Source: Sphingomonas sp. PP-CE-3A-406 (lineage in GTDB: Bacteria > Pseudomonadota > Alphaproteobacteria > Sphingomonadales > Sphingomonadaceae). From it: DNA of 64,000 nucleotides. Below are positions 53,441-61,704 of this stretch, piece by piece. The stretch covers positions 620,001 through 684,000 of the forward strand of contig NZ_RCWY01000002.1 of assembly GCF_003688625.1 (NCBI RefSeq), read 5' to 3'. Position 1 is the first letter of the stretch, and every line of letters starts with the position of its first letter. The notes below the pieces were generated by a model that saw only the letters and a program-made list of their open reading frames with translations, made no database searches and was not told the origin of the DNA. The position numbers were made by a program, and so were the translations under genes.

Positions 53441-53965
53441 ATGCGCATGGATATCACACAGCTCATTCTCGACGAACACGCGCAGCAGCGCGCACTGTTC
53501 GCGCAGATCGATTCGATCGACGCCAAGGACACCGAGGCGCTGTCCGCGCTCTGGACCCGCCTCAAGAACCTGCTCGACGCGCATGCCGAGGCGGAGGAGC
53601 GCTTCTTCTACCCGCGGCTGATGAAGATCGGCACCGGCGGCAACGACGCAGACTCGGCCGCAGAGGAGACCGAGGACGCGATCGAGGATCACAACGACAT
53701 CCGCGACACCGGCCAAGCGGTCGACAAGCACCCGGTCGGCTCGGACGCATGGTTCGAAGCGGTCGGCGAGTGCAACAAGGCGAACAGCGATCATCTGGCC
53801 GAGGAAGAACGCCAGGGCCTGACCGATTTCCGCAAGCACGCAACGCTGGAAGAGCGGCATGAACTGGGCGTGCGGTTCGCGGCGTTCGAGGCGAACCATC
53901 TGAACGGGGTGAAGGTCGTCGACAAGGATCCCGAGGCGTATGTGAAGGAACACGCGCCGAGCTGA
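53441..53965 (+). CDS. Hemerythrin HHE-domain protein
   Basis: A 174-residue four-helix protein with the diiron ligands of hemerythrins: LILDEHAQQRALF, LDAHAEAEERFFYP, AIEDHNDI and ANSDHLAEEE. It may sense or carry oxygen or NO or store iron. The C-terminal part (HELGVRFAAFEANHLNGVK) is an extra helix with another His. The start at 53441 is chosen over a GTG at 53423. It lies between thyA and folA, with which it has no known functional link. Confidence 0.88.
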   Translation: MRMDITQLILDEHAQQRALFAQIDSIDAKDTEALSALWTRLKNLLDAHAEAEERFFYPRLMKIGTGGNDADSAAEETEDAIEDHNDIRDTGQAVDKHPVGSDAWFEAVGECNKANSDHLAEEERQGLTDFRKHATLEERHELGVRFAAFEANHLNGVKVVDKDPEAYVKEHAPS

Positions 53966-53981
53966 ACCACACCGTTTATCT

Positions 53982-54086
53982 ACCACCCCGGCGAAGGCCG
54001 GGGCCCAATTGGCAAGGCCGGAGTAACGTAGCGCAGCACTCATCAACGACGTTCCCCAATTGGGCCCCGGCCTTCGCCGGGGTGGA
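53982..54086. repeat. Palindromic repeat, family A, copy 6
   Basis: About 105 bp: CCACCCCGGCGAAGGCCGGG and CCCCGGCCTTCGCCGGGGTGG with almost perfect ends. It separates the hemerythrin gene and folA. Confidence 0.85.
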
Positions 54087-54110
54087 GTTAACGGCGGGAT
54101 GCCGACGTAA

Positions 54111-54620
<510 letters not shown>

Positions 54621-54622
54621 GC

Positions 54623-54680
54623 CGTTCTCCCGCGAAGGCGTGAGCCCAGACTGGACTCCCGCCTTTGCGGGAGAACAACG
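54623..54680. repeat. Palindromic repeat, family D, copy 5
   Basis: 58 bp: GTTCTCCCGCGAAGGCGTGA...GCCCAGACTGG and ACTCCCGCCTTTGCGGGAGA...ACAACGAGG. It lies just after folA and within 70 bp of the ribF start. Confidence 0.85.
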
Positions 54681-54745
54681 AGGCGCAGCAGGCAACCGCA
54701 CGGAAGGACTATCGCCTTTCGCGACGGCTGGTTACTGACCCGCGC

Positions 54746-55681
54746 ATGCAACGTCTCGACGGCGGTGCGGTGCTCCCGTCGTATCTGGCGAACGGGATCG
54801 TCGCGCTGGGGAATTTCGATGGATTTCACCTTGGTCACCAGGCGGTGGTCGCGCGCGCGGTCGCCTGGGCGCGGGCCGAGGGGCGTCCGGCGCTGGTGGC
54901 GACGTTCGATCCGCACCCGGTCCGCCATTTCCGCCCCGATACCCCGCCGTTCCGCCTGACCACGCTCGATCAACGCCTGGAGCTGTTCAAGAAAGCCGGC
55001 GCCGATGCGATGATCGTGTTCAATTTCGATGGCGATCTCGCCGCGCTGACCGCCGAGCGCTTCATCACCGAACGGCTCGAACGCAACCTCCGCGTCGCGG
55101 GCGTCGTCACCGGCGAGGACTTCACCTTCGGCAAGGGCAAGGCCGGCACCGTCCGCACGCTCGCCTCGCGTGGGCCTGCGCACGGATTTCGCGCGGAAAC
55201 GGTGAGCGCGATCGAGCTGGAGGGCGAGACCGTCTCGTCCACCCGCATCCGCGAGGCACTGCGCGCTGGCGACATGGCCACCGCCACCCGCCTGCTGACG
55301 CGGCCGTTCGCGATCCAGGGTTTCGTCCAGCACGGCGACAAGGTCGGCCGCACGATCGGCTATCCGACCGCCAATCTCGACATGGGCAATTATCTGCGCC
55401 CCGCCTACGGGATCTACGCGGTGACCGGGCGGCTGGAGGACGGGCGCGTGCTCAAGGGCGCCGCGAACCTGGGAGTCCGCCCGAGCTTCGATCCGCCCAA
55501 GGAACTGCTCGAGCCGCATTTCTTCGATTTCGGCGAAGACCTGTACGGCCAGCGGATCGAGGTTGCGCTGATCGAGTATCTCCGCCCCGAGGCCAAGTTC
55601 GCGAACATGAACGCGCTCATTACCCAGATGGACGCCGACTGTCAGAGAGCGCACGCGATCCTTGGCGCCTCCCCTCCCTGA
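54746..55681 (+). CDS. ribF: Bifunctional riboflavin kinase/FAD synthetase
   Basis: A 311-residue enzyme that makes FMN and then FAD. The N-terminal adenylyltransferase domain has ALGNFDGFHLGHQAVV (nucleotide-binding HxGH), DPHPVRHF and VTGEDFTFGKGKAGTVRTL; the C-terminal kinase domain has GRTIGYPTANLDMG and ANLGVRPSFD. Its last five residues (GASPP) and stop codon come from the left arm of a family B palindromic repeat starting near 55667, so the original C-terminus may have been altered. Confidence 0.95.
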   Translation: MQRLDGGAVLPSYLANGIVALGNFDGFHLGHQAVVARAVAWARAEGRPALVATFDPHPVRHFRPDTPPFRLTTLDQRLELFKKAGADAMIVFNFDGDLAALTAERFITERLERNLRVAGVVTGEDFTFGKGKAGTVRTLASRGPAHGFRAETVSAIELEGETVSSTRIREALRAGDMATATRLLTRPFAIQGFVQHGDKVGRTIGYPTANLDMGNYLRPAYGIYAVTGRLEDGRVLKGAANLGVRPSFDPPKELLEPHFFDFGEDLYGQRIEVALIEYLRPEAKFANMNALITQMDADCQRAHAILGASPP

Positions 55682-55778
55682 AAGGGAGGGGTTGGGGGTG
55701 GGTCGGCCCGTTGGCTAGCGCTAGCTCCTGCCCCATGCCGACCCACCCCCGGCCCCTCCCTTCCAGGGAGGGGAGCAG
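55667..55778. repeat. Palindromic repeat, family B, copy 8, overlapping the ribF end
   Basis: About 112 bp: CCTCCCCTCCCTGAAAGGGA...GGGGTTGGGGGTGGGTCGG and CCGACCCACCCCCGGCCCCT...CCCTTCCAGGGAGGGGAG, with a central GCTAGCGCTAGC dyad. ribF's TGA lies in the loop of the left hairpin. Confidence 0.9.
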
Positions 55779-55831
55779 GAAGGGGAAGTGTTTGTGTGTC
55801 CCCCGTCGCTCGGCTACAGCCCGGCCCACTT

Positions 55832-58762
55832 ATGACCGATACTCCCGCGCCCGCCCGCGATTACCGCGACACCGTCTTCCTGCCGAAGACCGACTTCCCG
55901 ATGAAGGCGGGTCTCGCCGCCAAGGAGCCGGCGATCCTCGAGCGCTGGGCGAAGCTCGGCATCTACGACCGGTTGCGTGAACAGCGGCTCGGGCGCGAGC
56001 GGTTCATCCTGCATGACGGCCCGCCCTACGCGAACGGCGACATCCACATGGGCCACGCGATGAACAAGGTCCTGAAGGACATCATCGTCCGCTCGCAGTC
56101 GCTGATGGGCAAGGACGCGCCCTACGTCCCCGGCTGGGACTGCCACGGCCTGCCGATCGAGTGGAAGGTCGAGGAAGCGTACCGCGCCAAGAAGCTCAAC
56201 AAGGACGACGTCCCCGTCGAGCAGTTCCGCGCCGAATGCCGCGCCTATGCCGAGAAATGGGTGGCGGTGCAGAAGGCCGAGTTCGAACGGCTCGGCGTGA
56301 TGGGCGACTGGGCCGATCCGTACCTGACGATGAAGTACGAGGCGGAAGCCGCCATCGTCGGCGAGTTGCTGAAGTTCGCCGAGAGCGGCCAGCTATACCG
56401 TGGCGCCAAACCGGTGATGTGGTCGCCGGTCGAGAAGACCGCGCTCGCCGAAGCCGAGGTCGAGTATGAGGACATAGTCTCCACGCAGATCGACGTCGCG
56501 TTCGAGATCGACTCTGCGCCGAACGCTCCCGAATTGGAGGGTGCCTATGCGGTGATCTGGACGACCACGCCGTGGACGATCCCGGTAAACCAGGCGCTGA
56601 GCTATGGGCCTGAGATCGAGTATGTGGCGATCAACAACGGCAGCATCGTTTTTCTGGTCGCTGCTGAGCGGTTATTTGATTGGACGTTCGAAAAAAATCG
56701 TCAAAAACGCGAAGGCGGTTTCTCCGATGAACGATTGAACGGTATTCTCCCGGATCGCGAAATTTGGCGTGGCAAAGGCTCCGACCTCGAAGGCGCAACC
56801 GCACGCCACCCAATGCACGCGCTCGGCGGGTTCTTCGCGAAGCCGCGCCCGTTCCTCCCCGGCGAGTTCGTCACGACCGACGCGGGCACCGGTCTCGTCC
56901 ACATGGCGCCGGACCACGGCGAGGACGATTTCGAACTCTGCAAGCAATACGGCATCGACCCGGTCTTCGCGATCGACGGCGCGGGGATGTACCGCGCCGA
57001 CTGGGCATGGCTCGGCGGCCAGGGCAGCGTCATCAACAAGAAGTTCGTGAGCGCCGACGGCCCGATCTGCACCGACCTGCGCGAAGCTGGCGCGTTGCTG
57101 GCGGCGAGCGACGACTTCAAGCACAGCTACCCGCATTCGTGGCGCTCGAAGGCGAAAGTGATCTTCCGCGCGACCCCGCAATGGTTCATCCCGATGGACT
57201 CTGCTTCTGCTCCCTCTCCCCTCCGGGGAGAGGGTCGGGGTGAGGGGCAGCCCAGCAATGCTGCGTCCGGAACAGCCCCTCAGCCCAGCCCTCTCCCCGA
57301 CGGGGAGAGGGAGCCAGGCAACGGCGCCACTCTCCGCGAGATCGCGCTCGATGCGATCGCCGCCACCACCTGGATCCCCGCGCGTGCGGAAAACCGGATC
57401 ACGTCGATGGTGCAGGGCCGTCCCGATTGGGTCATCTCGCGCCAGCGCGCCTGGGGCGTGCCGATCGCGCTGTTCGTGAACCGCGCCACCGGCCAGTACC
57501 TCAACGATCCCGCCGTCAATGCGCGCATCGTCGCAGCCTTCCGCGAGAACGGCGCGGATGCATGGTACGCCGACCGCCACCAGGCGTTGCTCGGCCCCGA
57601 CTACGACCTCGCCGACTATGAGGTCGTGAAGGACATCCTCGACGTCTGGTTCGACTCCGGCTGCACACACGTCTTCACGGTCGAAGCACGCTACGGCGAA
57701 GGCACGCGCGCGAACCTGTATCTCGAAGGCTCGGACCAACATCGCGGCTGGTTCCAGTCGTCGCTGCTCGAAAGCTGCGGCACGCGCGGTCGCGCGCCCT
57801 ACGACGCGGTCCTGACGCACGGCTTCGCGCTCGACGGCCAAGGCCGCAAGATGTCGAAGTCGCTCGGCAACGTCGTCGATCCGCTCAAGATCATCGGCGA
57901 GTCCGGCGCCGACATCCTGCGCATGTGGGTCGCCTCGACCGACTATTTCGACGACGTGAAGATCGGCAAGGAAGTGCTCGCCACCGCCTCCGACGCGTAC
58001 CGGAAGCTGCGCAACACGTTCCGCTACATGCTCGGCGCACTCGAAGACTTCGACGAGTCGGAGCGCGTCGCTGTATCCGACATGCCCGAGCTCGAGCGCT
58101 ACGTGCTCCACCGCCTCGGCATGATCGACACCGAACTGCGCCAAGCGGCGGAAGCCTATGAGTTCAACCGCTACACGCGTCTGCTGACCGACTTCGCGAA
58201 CGAGGACCTGTCCGCGTTCTTCTTCGATATCCGCAAGGACTCGCTCTATTGCGACGCGCCGAGGGACATCAAGCGTCGGTCGTACCGCACCGTCCTCGAC
58301 GTGCTGTTCCACGCGCTCGTCCGCTACGCCGCGCCGGTGCTTTGTTTCACCGCCGAGGAAGTGTGGCAGTCGCGCTTCCCCAACGACGACAGCTCGGTGC
58401 ACTACCTCGAATGGCCGTCGCTGCCCGAGGTGGAGGATGGCATCGAGGTCGGGAAGAAGTGGACGCAGATCCGTGCACTTCGCGAAACGGTTACTGAAGC
58501 GATCGAACCCATGCGTCGCGAAAAGACCGTGCGTTCGAGTTTGGAGGCAGAGGTCACGATCAAATCGATGTCGCCTCTCGCACCGACTGAAGCTGCGGAA
58601 CTGGCCGAAGCCTTCATCGTCGCCAAGGTCACGCCGGGCGACGCGGTCACCGTGACGCGCACCGACTTCCACAAATGCGGCCGCTGCTGGCGCCACCTTC
58701 CCGAGGTGAGCGTCGACGGCGAGCTTTGCAACCGATGCGACGAGGTAGTGGTCGATGCGTAA
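55832..58762 (+). CDS. ileS: Isoleucyl-tRNA synthetase with a repeat-derived insertion
   Basis: A 976-residue class I synthetase. The HIGH motif is HMGH (near residue 72), the editing domain has TTTPWTIPVNQALSYG, KMSKS is in GRKMSKSLGN (near 672), and the C-terminus has two CxxC zinc sites (KCGRCWRHL, LCNRCDEV). Between PQWFIPMD and LREIALDAIAATTW, residues 460-494, a 34-codon stretch comes from a family B palindromic repeat. A second oddity is a lower-G+C segment (about 56636-56770) inside the editing domain with codon use unlike the rest. It is coupled to lspA by an 8-bp overlap. Confidence 0.96.
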   Translation: MTDTPAPARDYRDTVFLPKTDFPMKAGLAAKEPAILERWAKLGIYDRLREQRLGRERFILHDGPPYANGDIHMGHAMNKVLKDIIVRSQSLMGKDAPYVPGWDCHGLPIEWKVEEAYRAKKLNKDDVPVEQFRAECRAYAEKWVAVQKAEFERLGVMGDWADPYLTMKYEAEAAIVGELLKFAESGQLYRGAKPVMWSPVEKTALAEAEVEYEDIVSTQIDVAFEIDSAPNAPELEGAYAVIWTTTPWTIPVNQALSYGPEIEYVAINNGSIVFLVAAERLFDWTFEKNRQKREGGFSDERLNGILPDREIWRGKGSDLEGATARHPMHALGGFFAKPRPFLPGEFVTTDAGTGLVHMAPDHGEDDFELCKQYGIDPVFAIDGAGMYRADWAWLGGQGSVINKKFVSADGPICTDLREAGALLAASDDFKHSYPHSWRSKAKVIFRATPQWFIPMDSASAPSPLRGEGRGEGQPSNAASGTAPQPSPLPDGEREPGNGATLREIALDAIAATTWIPARAENRITSMVQGRPDWVISRQRAWGVPIALFVNRATGQYLNDPAVNARIVAAFRENGADAWYADRHQALLGPDYDLADYEVVKDILDVWFDSGCTHVFTVEARYGEGTRANLYLEGSDQHRGWFQSSLLESCGTRGRAPYDAVLTHGFALDGQGRKMSKSLGNVVDPLKIIGESGADILRMWVASTDYFDDVKIGKEVLATASDAYRKLRNTFRYMLGALEDFDESERVAVSDMPELERYVLHRLGMIDTELRQAAEAYEFNRYTRLLTDFANEDLSAFFFDIRKDSLYCDAPRDIKRRSYRTVLDVLFHALVRYAAPVLCFTAEEVWQSRFPNDDSSVHYLEWPSLPEVEDGIEVGKKWTQIRALRETVTEAIEPMRREKTVRSSLEAEVTIKSMSPLAPTEAAELAEAFIVAKVTPGDAVTVTRTDFHKCGRCWRHLPEVSVDGELCNRCDEVVVDA
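57211..57312. repeat. Palindromic repeat, family B (CTCTCCCC variant), copy 9, inside ileS
   Basis: About 102 bp: CCCTCTCCCCTCCGGGGAGA...GGGTCGGGGTGAGGGGC left and GCCCCTCAGCCCAGCCCTCT...CCCCGACGGGGAGAGGG right. Translated as [13 protein letters not shown]...PSPLPDGERE, same phase as copies in ylxR, hrpB and truB. Confidence 0.9.
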
Positions 58763-59258
58763 CCTGCCAAAAGCCGGGTTCGGCGCGGCGATCGCGCTCT
58801 TCCTAGCCGACCAGCTCAGCAAATGGGCGGTGACCAAGCCGCTCGGGATCGATTCGCTCGGCGATTCGCAGACGATCACGTCGTTCTTCGACCTGCGCTT
58901 CGTCCCCAACATCGGCATCTCGCTCGGGCTGCTTCCCGCCGACGGTCACCTGACCCGCTGGGCGCTAGTGCTGCTGACCGGCGCGATCGCGGTCGGCGTC
59001 GCGGTGTGGATGACGCGCGAGAAGAACCCCGCCGACCAGGTGGCGCTGGGCTTCGTGCTCGGCGGCGCGATCGGCAATATCCTCGACCGGATCCGGCTCG
59101 GCTACGTCGTCGATTTCGCCGACCTGCATATCGGCGAGTGGCGTCCGTTTTTGGTCTTCAATGTCGCCGATGCAGCGATTACTGTCGGCGTGCTCGTCCT
59201 GCTTGTTCGGGCGCTCCTCGTGCGCGAGAAGCCCCCTGTGGAGAATTCCCATGCGTAA
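58755..59258 (+). CDS. lspA: Signal peptidase II (lipoprotein)
   Basis: A 167-residue inner-membrane aspartyl protease that cuts lipoprotein signal peptides. Four membrane helices; the catalytic Asp residues are in GNILDRIRLGYVVDF and FNVADAAITVG. The start LFLADQLSKWAV is typical. The gene overlaps ileS and the following lipoprotein gene by 8 bp each, the common ileS-lspA arrangement. Confidence 0.96.
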   Translation: MRNLPKAGFGAAIALFLADQLSKWAVTKPLGIDSLGDSQTITSFFDLRFVPNIGISLGLLPADGHLTRWALVLLTGAIAVGVAVWMTREKNPADQVALGFVLGGAIGNILDRIRLGYVVDFADLHIGEWRPFLVFNVADAAITVGVLVLLVRALLVREKPPVENSHA

Positions 59259-59679
59259 GTTCGTACCCCTGGCCGCCGGGCCCGTCGTCGCCTTGGCGAG
59301 CGCCGTCGTCCTCCTGTCCGGCTGTGCGACAAGCAAGAGCCTCGATCGTGCGCGTCCCGACGAGTTCGCGGTCGCGCGCCAGGCGCCGCTGGTCATCCCG
59401 CCCGACTTCGCGCTGGTGCCGCCGCAGCCCGGCGCCGCCCGCCCGCAGGATACCGCGGCCAACGCGCAGACGCTCGACGCGCTGTTCGGCGGCACCGCCG
59501 CGCGCAGCCCTGCGGAGACCGGCGTGCTGAACGATGCCGGCGCCGATTCGGACGATCCCGGCATCCGCTCCAGCGCGGGCGATCCCGACACGACCGTCGT
59601 CGACAAGGGCAGCACGACCCGCGACATCGTCGCCGCCCCTGAAGGCGACGGCCAGGACGCGCGCGCCAAGGCAAACTGA
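59251..59679 (+). CDS. DUF3035 lipoprotein
   Basis: A 142-residue lipoprotein with lipobox VVLLSGC. The family core is RARPDEFAVARQAPLVIPPD and FALVPPQPGAARPQ, and the C-terminus is disordered and acidic. DUF3035 proteins follow lspA in many alphaproteobacteria and may be substrates of this very peptidase, but their role (outer membrane assembly is sometimes suggested) is not established. It overlaps lspA by 8 bp. Confidence 0.9.
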   Translation: MRKFVPLAAGPVVALASAVVLLSGCATSKSLDRARPDEFAVARQAPLVIPPDFALVPPQPGAARPQDTAANAQTLDALFGGTAARSPAETGVLNDAGADSDDPGIRSSAGDPDTTVVDKGSTTRDIVAAPEGDGQDARAKAN

Positions 59680-59696
59680 TCGGGGTTTTCCCGTCG

Positions 59697-59738
59697 TACG
59701 AAAAAGGGCGACTCCTCGCGGGGCCGCCCTTTTTCGTA
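59697..59738 (+). terminator. Bidirectional Rho-independent terminator after the ileS operon
   Basis: A perfect 14-bp stem TACGAAAAAGGGCG/CGCCCTTTTTCGTA with a G+C-rich loop. The A/T part of the stem gives a U-tract on either strand, so it can stop both the ileS-lspA-DUF3035 transcript and transcripts from the opposite porin gene. Confidence 0.88.
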
Positions 59739-59768
59739 TCTGCCGTTCTTGGTCCACCGCCCCACTCC

Positions 59769-59851
59769 CGTCATCCTGACGAACGTCAGGATCCAGAGCC
59801 ATGAGCGGAACGCCTGCGGCTCTGGATCCTGGGTCAAGCCCAGGATGACGG
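59769..59851. repeat. Palindromic repeat, family E, copy 2
   Basis: About 83 bp: CGTCATCCTGACGAACGTCA...GGATCCAGAGCC and GGCTCTGGATCCTGGGTCAA...GCCCAGGATGACGG. In the convergent gap before the TorF-like porin gene. Confidence 0.8.
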
Positions 59852-59880
59852 TCTTGGTATTGCGGAACCTCTACCCGCCT

Positions 59881-59938
59881 TGTTCTCCCGCGAAGGCGGG
59901 AGCCCAGACTGGATCCCCGTCTTCGCAGGGAAACAAGG
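59881..59938. repeat. Palindromic repeat, family D, copy 6
   Basis: 58 bp: TGTTCTCCCGCGAAGGCGGG...AGCCCAGACTGG and CCCCGTCTTCGCAGGGAAAC...AAGG. Next to family E copy 2. Confidence 0.85.
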
Positions 59939-59965
59939 TTCAGGGGAGACCTCTCCTCAGAGCGA

Positions 59966-60817
59966 TCAGAACGCCGCGGTCAGCGATACCAGGACCTTGC
60001 CGCCGGCGATCGAACCGGTGCCGTCCTGGCCACGGCTGAAGCTCGGCTGGAGATACGCCGATTCGCGCTTCGAGATATCGGTGTCGACATACGCGACCCC
60101 CAGCGTGAGCGGCGTCGTCGGGATCACGTAATCCGCACCCAGCAGCCAGTCCCAATACTCGCCGGTCGGCGACACGCTGGTCGCGAACGGCCCGAGGCCC
60201 TTGTTGCCGCGCGAATAGCCGACATGCGCCTTCACGGTCACGCCGGTGGTCGGGATCCCGCTGCTGACGTCGCCCCACAGATAGAGGTTGTCGTCCTTGG
60301 CGTTGACGCGGTCGTACACGCCGTTCGCGGCCGACGTGCCGTTGGTATACCACGGCCCCAGTGCCTGCTGCTTGGGCGCATAGGCGACGCCCGCGAGAAG
60401 CGCGACCGGCCCGGCGGTGCCCGACAGCTTGGCATAGGGCTCGATGAAGTCGGTGTTGTCGAAGCCGCCCGGATACATGTACCAGGTCGCACCGACGTCG
60501 ATCGCGCCGCCGCCGACCGGCACCTTGTAGCCTGCGATCAGGTCGAGCTCCATGTTGGCGCCGCCGAACGTGCCCCAGCCGGACAGGTTCGACGCCCAGG
60601 TCCCGATATAGACGCCGCTCTTGTGCGCGATCGTGATGCCGCCCTGGACGGCGAGGTTCTCGTCCGACTGCGACACGCCGCGGAAGCGATAGTCGCTGAC
60701 GAGACCGACCGAACCCGTGACCGTAACCTCCTTGGGAGGCGCGGTGTCGTCCTGCGCGAACGCGGGCGTTGCGGCAGCCAAAGCAATGCCGCCGAGAAGA
60801 AGTGTGGTGAAGCGCAT
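59966..60817 (-). CDS. TorF-type putative porin
   Basis: A 283-residue outer-membrane barrel of the TorF (gcw_chp) family. Signal peptide MRFTTLLLGGIALAAATPAFA, then the family start VTGSVGLVSDYRFRGVSQSD and GGANMELDLIAGY, ending in KVLVSLTAAF with terminal Phe. AAAGGGAAACG before the ATG at 60817 supports the start. The pore's solute is unknown. A Pho-box-like direct repeat at 60910-60927 suggests induction by phosphate starvation. Confidence 0.9.
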   Translation of the reverse strand: MRFTTLLLGGIALAAATPAFAQDDTAPPKEVTVTGSVGLVSDYRFRGVSQSDENLAVQGGITIAHKSGVYIGTWASNLSGWGTFGGANMELDLIAGYKVPVGGGAIDVGATWYMYPGGFDNTDFIEPYAKLSGTAGPVALLAGVAYAPKQQALGPWYTNGTSAANGVYDRVNAKDDNLYLWGDVSSGIPTTGVTVKAHVGYSRGNKGLGPFATSVSPTGEYWDWLLGADYVIPTTPLTLGVAYVDTDISKRESAYLQPSFSRGQDGTGSIAGGKVLVSLTAAF

Positions 60818-60909
60818 CGTTTCCCTTTCGATACCGGAAGTCGATGTCCGCCCTGCATCCGCGGACGCCGCATCTTTAGGGGCCGAACCCCAGCGCGGTC
60901 TTTCCGACG

Positions 60910-60927
60910 ATGACATCGGGATGACAG
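60910..60927 (-). promoter_or_regulatory. Pho-box-like site upstream of the TorF-type porin
   Basis: Minus strand: CTGTCAT-CCCG-ATGTCAT, two TGTCAT half-sites 11 bases apart. This is the spacing of PhoB binding sites (consensus CTGTCATAAATCTGTCAT type). It lies 93 bp upstream of the porin ATG, suitable for an activator. It is a single site found by eye. Confidence 0.5.
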
Positions 60928-61038
60928 CGCATGGTGCAGCGCACAAGCGAATCTTGCGTACAATCGGGCTTTGACAGCACGCATGTTGCGCATGCGCCAC
61001 AGTGTCGCCGCGTAGTCGGCGCCGGCCGCAGGTACGTC

Positions 61039-61686
61039 TCAGCGCGCCACTATGCTGATCGAACGCCGTTTTTCCCAGCCTTCGCGCTCCAGTTCCGGGG
61101 TGACCGCGTCGATCTCCGGAGATCCGATGCAGAGATACGCGACGAGCTGCCACGTCTCGGGCACGTCCAGAATCTCGCGGATACGCGACGGGTCGAGGAT
61201 CGAGACCCAGCCGAGGCCGATCCCGTGTGCGCGCGCCGCCAACCAGAGCGTGTGGACCGCGATGACGGCGGAATACGCGACGCTCTCGGGCATGGTCCGG
61301 CGGCCGAGGCCGTGGCCCTGCGCTGGATCGGGTTCGACGAACACCGCGACATGACACGGCGCCTGTTCGAGCCCCGCGAGCTTGAGCCGCGCGTAATTGG
61401 CCGCCCGCGTTTCGTCCTGCGTCGCCAACGCCGCTGCATTGCACGCCTCGAAATCGGCGCGGACCGCGGCGCGGCGTGCAGGGTCGTCGACCGTGACGAA
61501 CCGCCACGGCTGACTGAGTCCGACCGATGGGGCGGCGCTCGCCGTCTCTAGCAACCGGTCGAGCAGCCCGCCCGGCAACGCATCGCGCCGAAACCGCCGG
61601 ACGTCGCGGCGCCAGCGAAACAGCGCGTCCAGCTCGGCCTGGAACGCCGTGCCGAAGATGGGTGCGTCGATCTCCCGCGCGGACAC
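61039..61686 (-). CDS. bluB: 5,6-dimethylbenzimidazole synthase
   Basis: A 215-residue flavin-destroying nitroreductase-fold enzyme that turns FMNH2 into the lower ligand of vitamin B12. The start has ALFRWRRDVRRFRRDALPGG; AAPSVGLSQPWRFVTVDD binds FMN, and GLGWVSILDPSRIREIL and AYLCIGSPE follow the BluB pattern rather than that of ordinary nitroreductases. It starts at GTG. No other cobalamin genes or cobalamin riboswitch are visible nearby. metC lies 18 bp upstream of its start, on the same strand. Confidence 0.9.
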   Translation of the reverse strand: MSAREIDAPIFGTAFQAELDALFRWRRDVRRFRRDALPGGLLDRLLETASAAPSVGLSQPWRFVTVDDPARRAAVRADFEACNAAALATQDETRAANYARLKLAGLEQAPCHVAVFVEPDPAQGHGLGRRTMPESVAYSAVIAVHTLWLAARAHGIGLGWVSILDPSRIREILDVPETWQLVAYLCIGSPEIDAVTPELEREGWEKRRSISIVAR

Positions 61687-61704
61687 GCCTCGATCGGAAA
61701 TCGT

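Noticed and set aside
60818..61038. Cobalamin riboswitch near bluB
   Set aside because: The segment lies downstream of bluB, and I could not find the conserved B12-box pattern in it.
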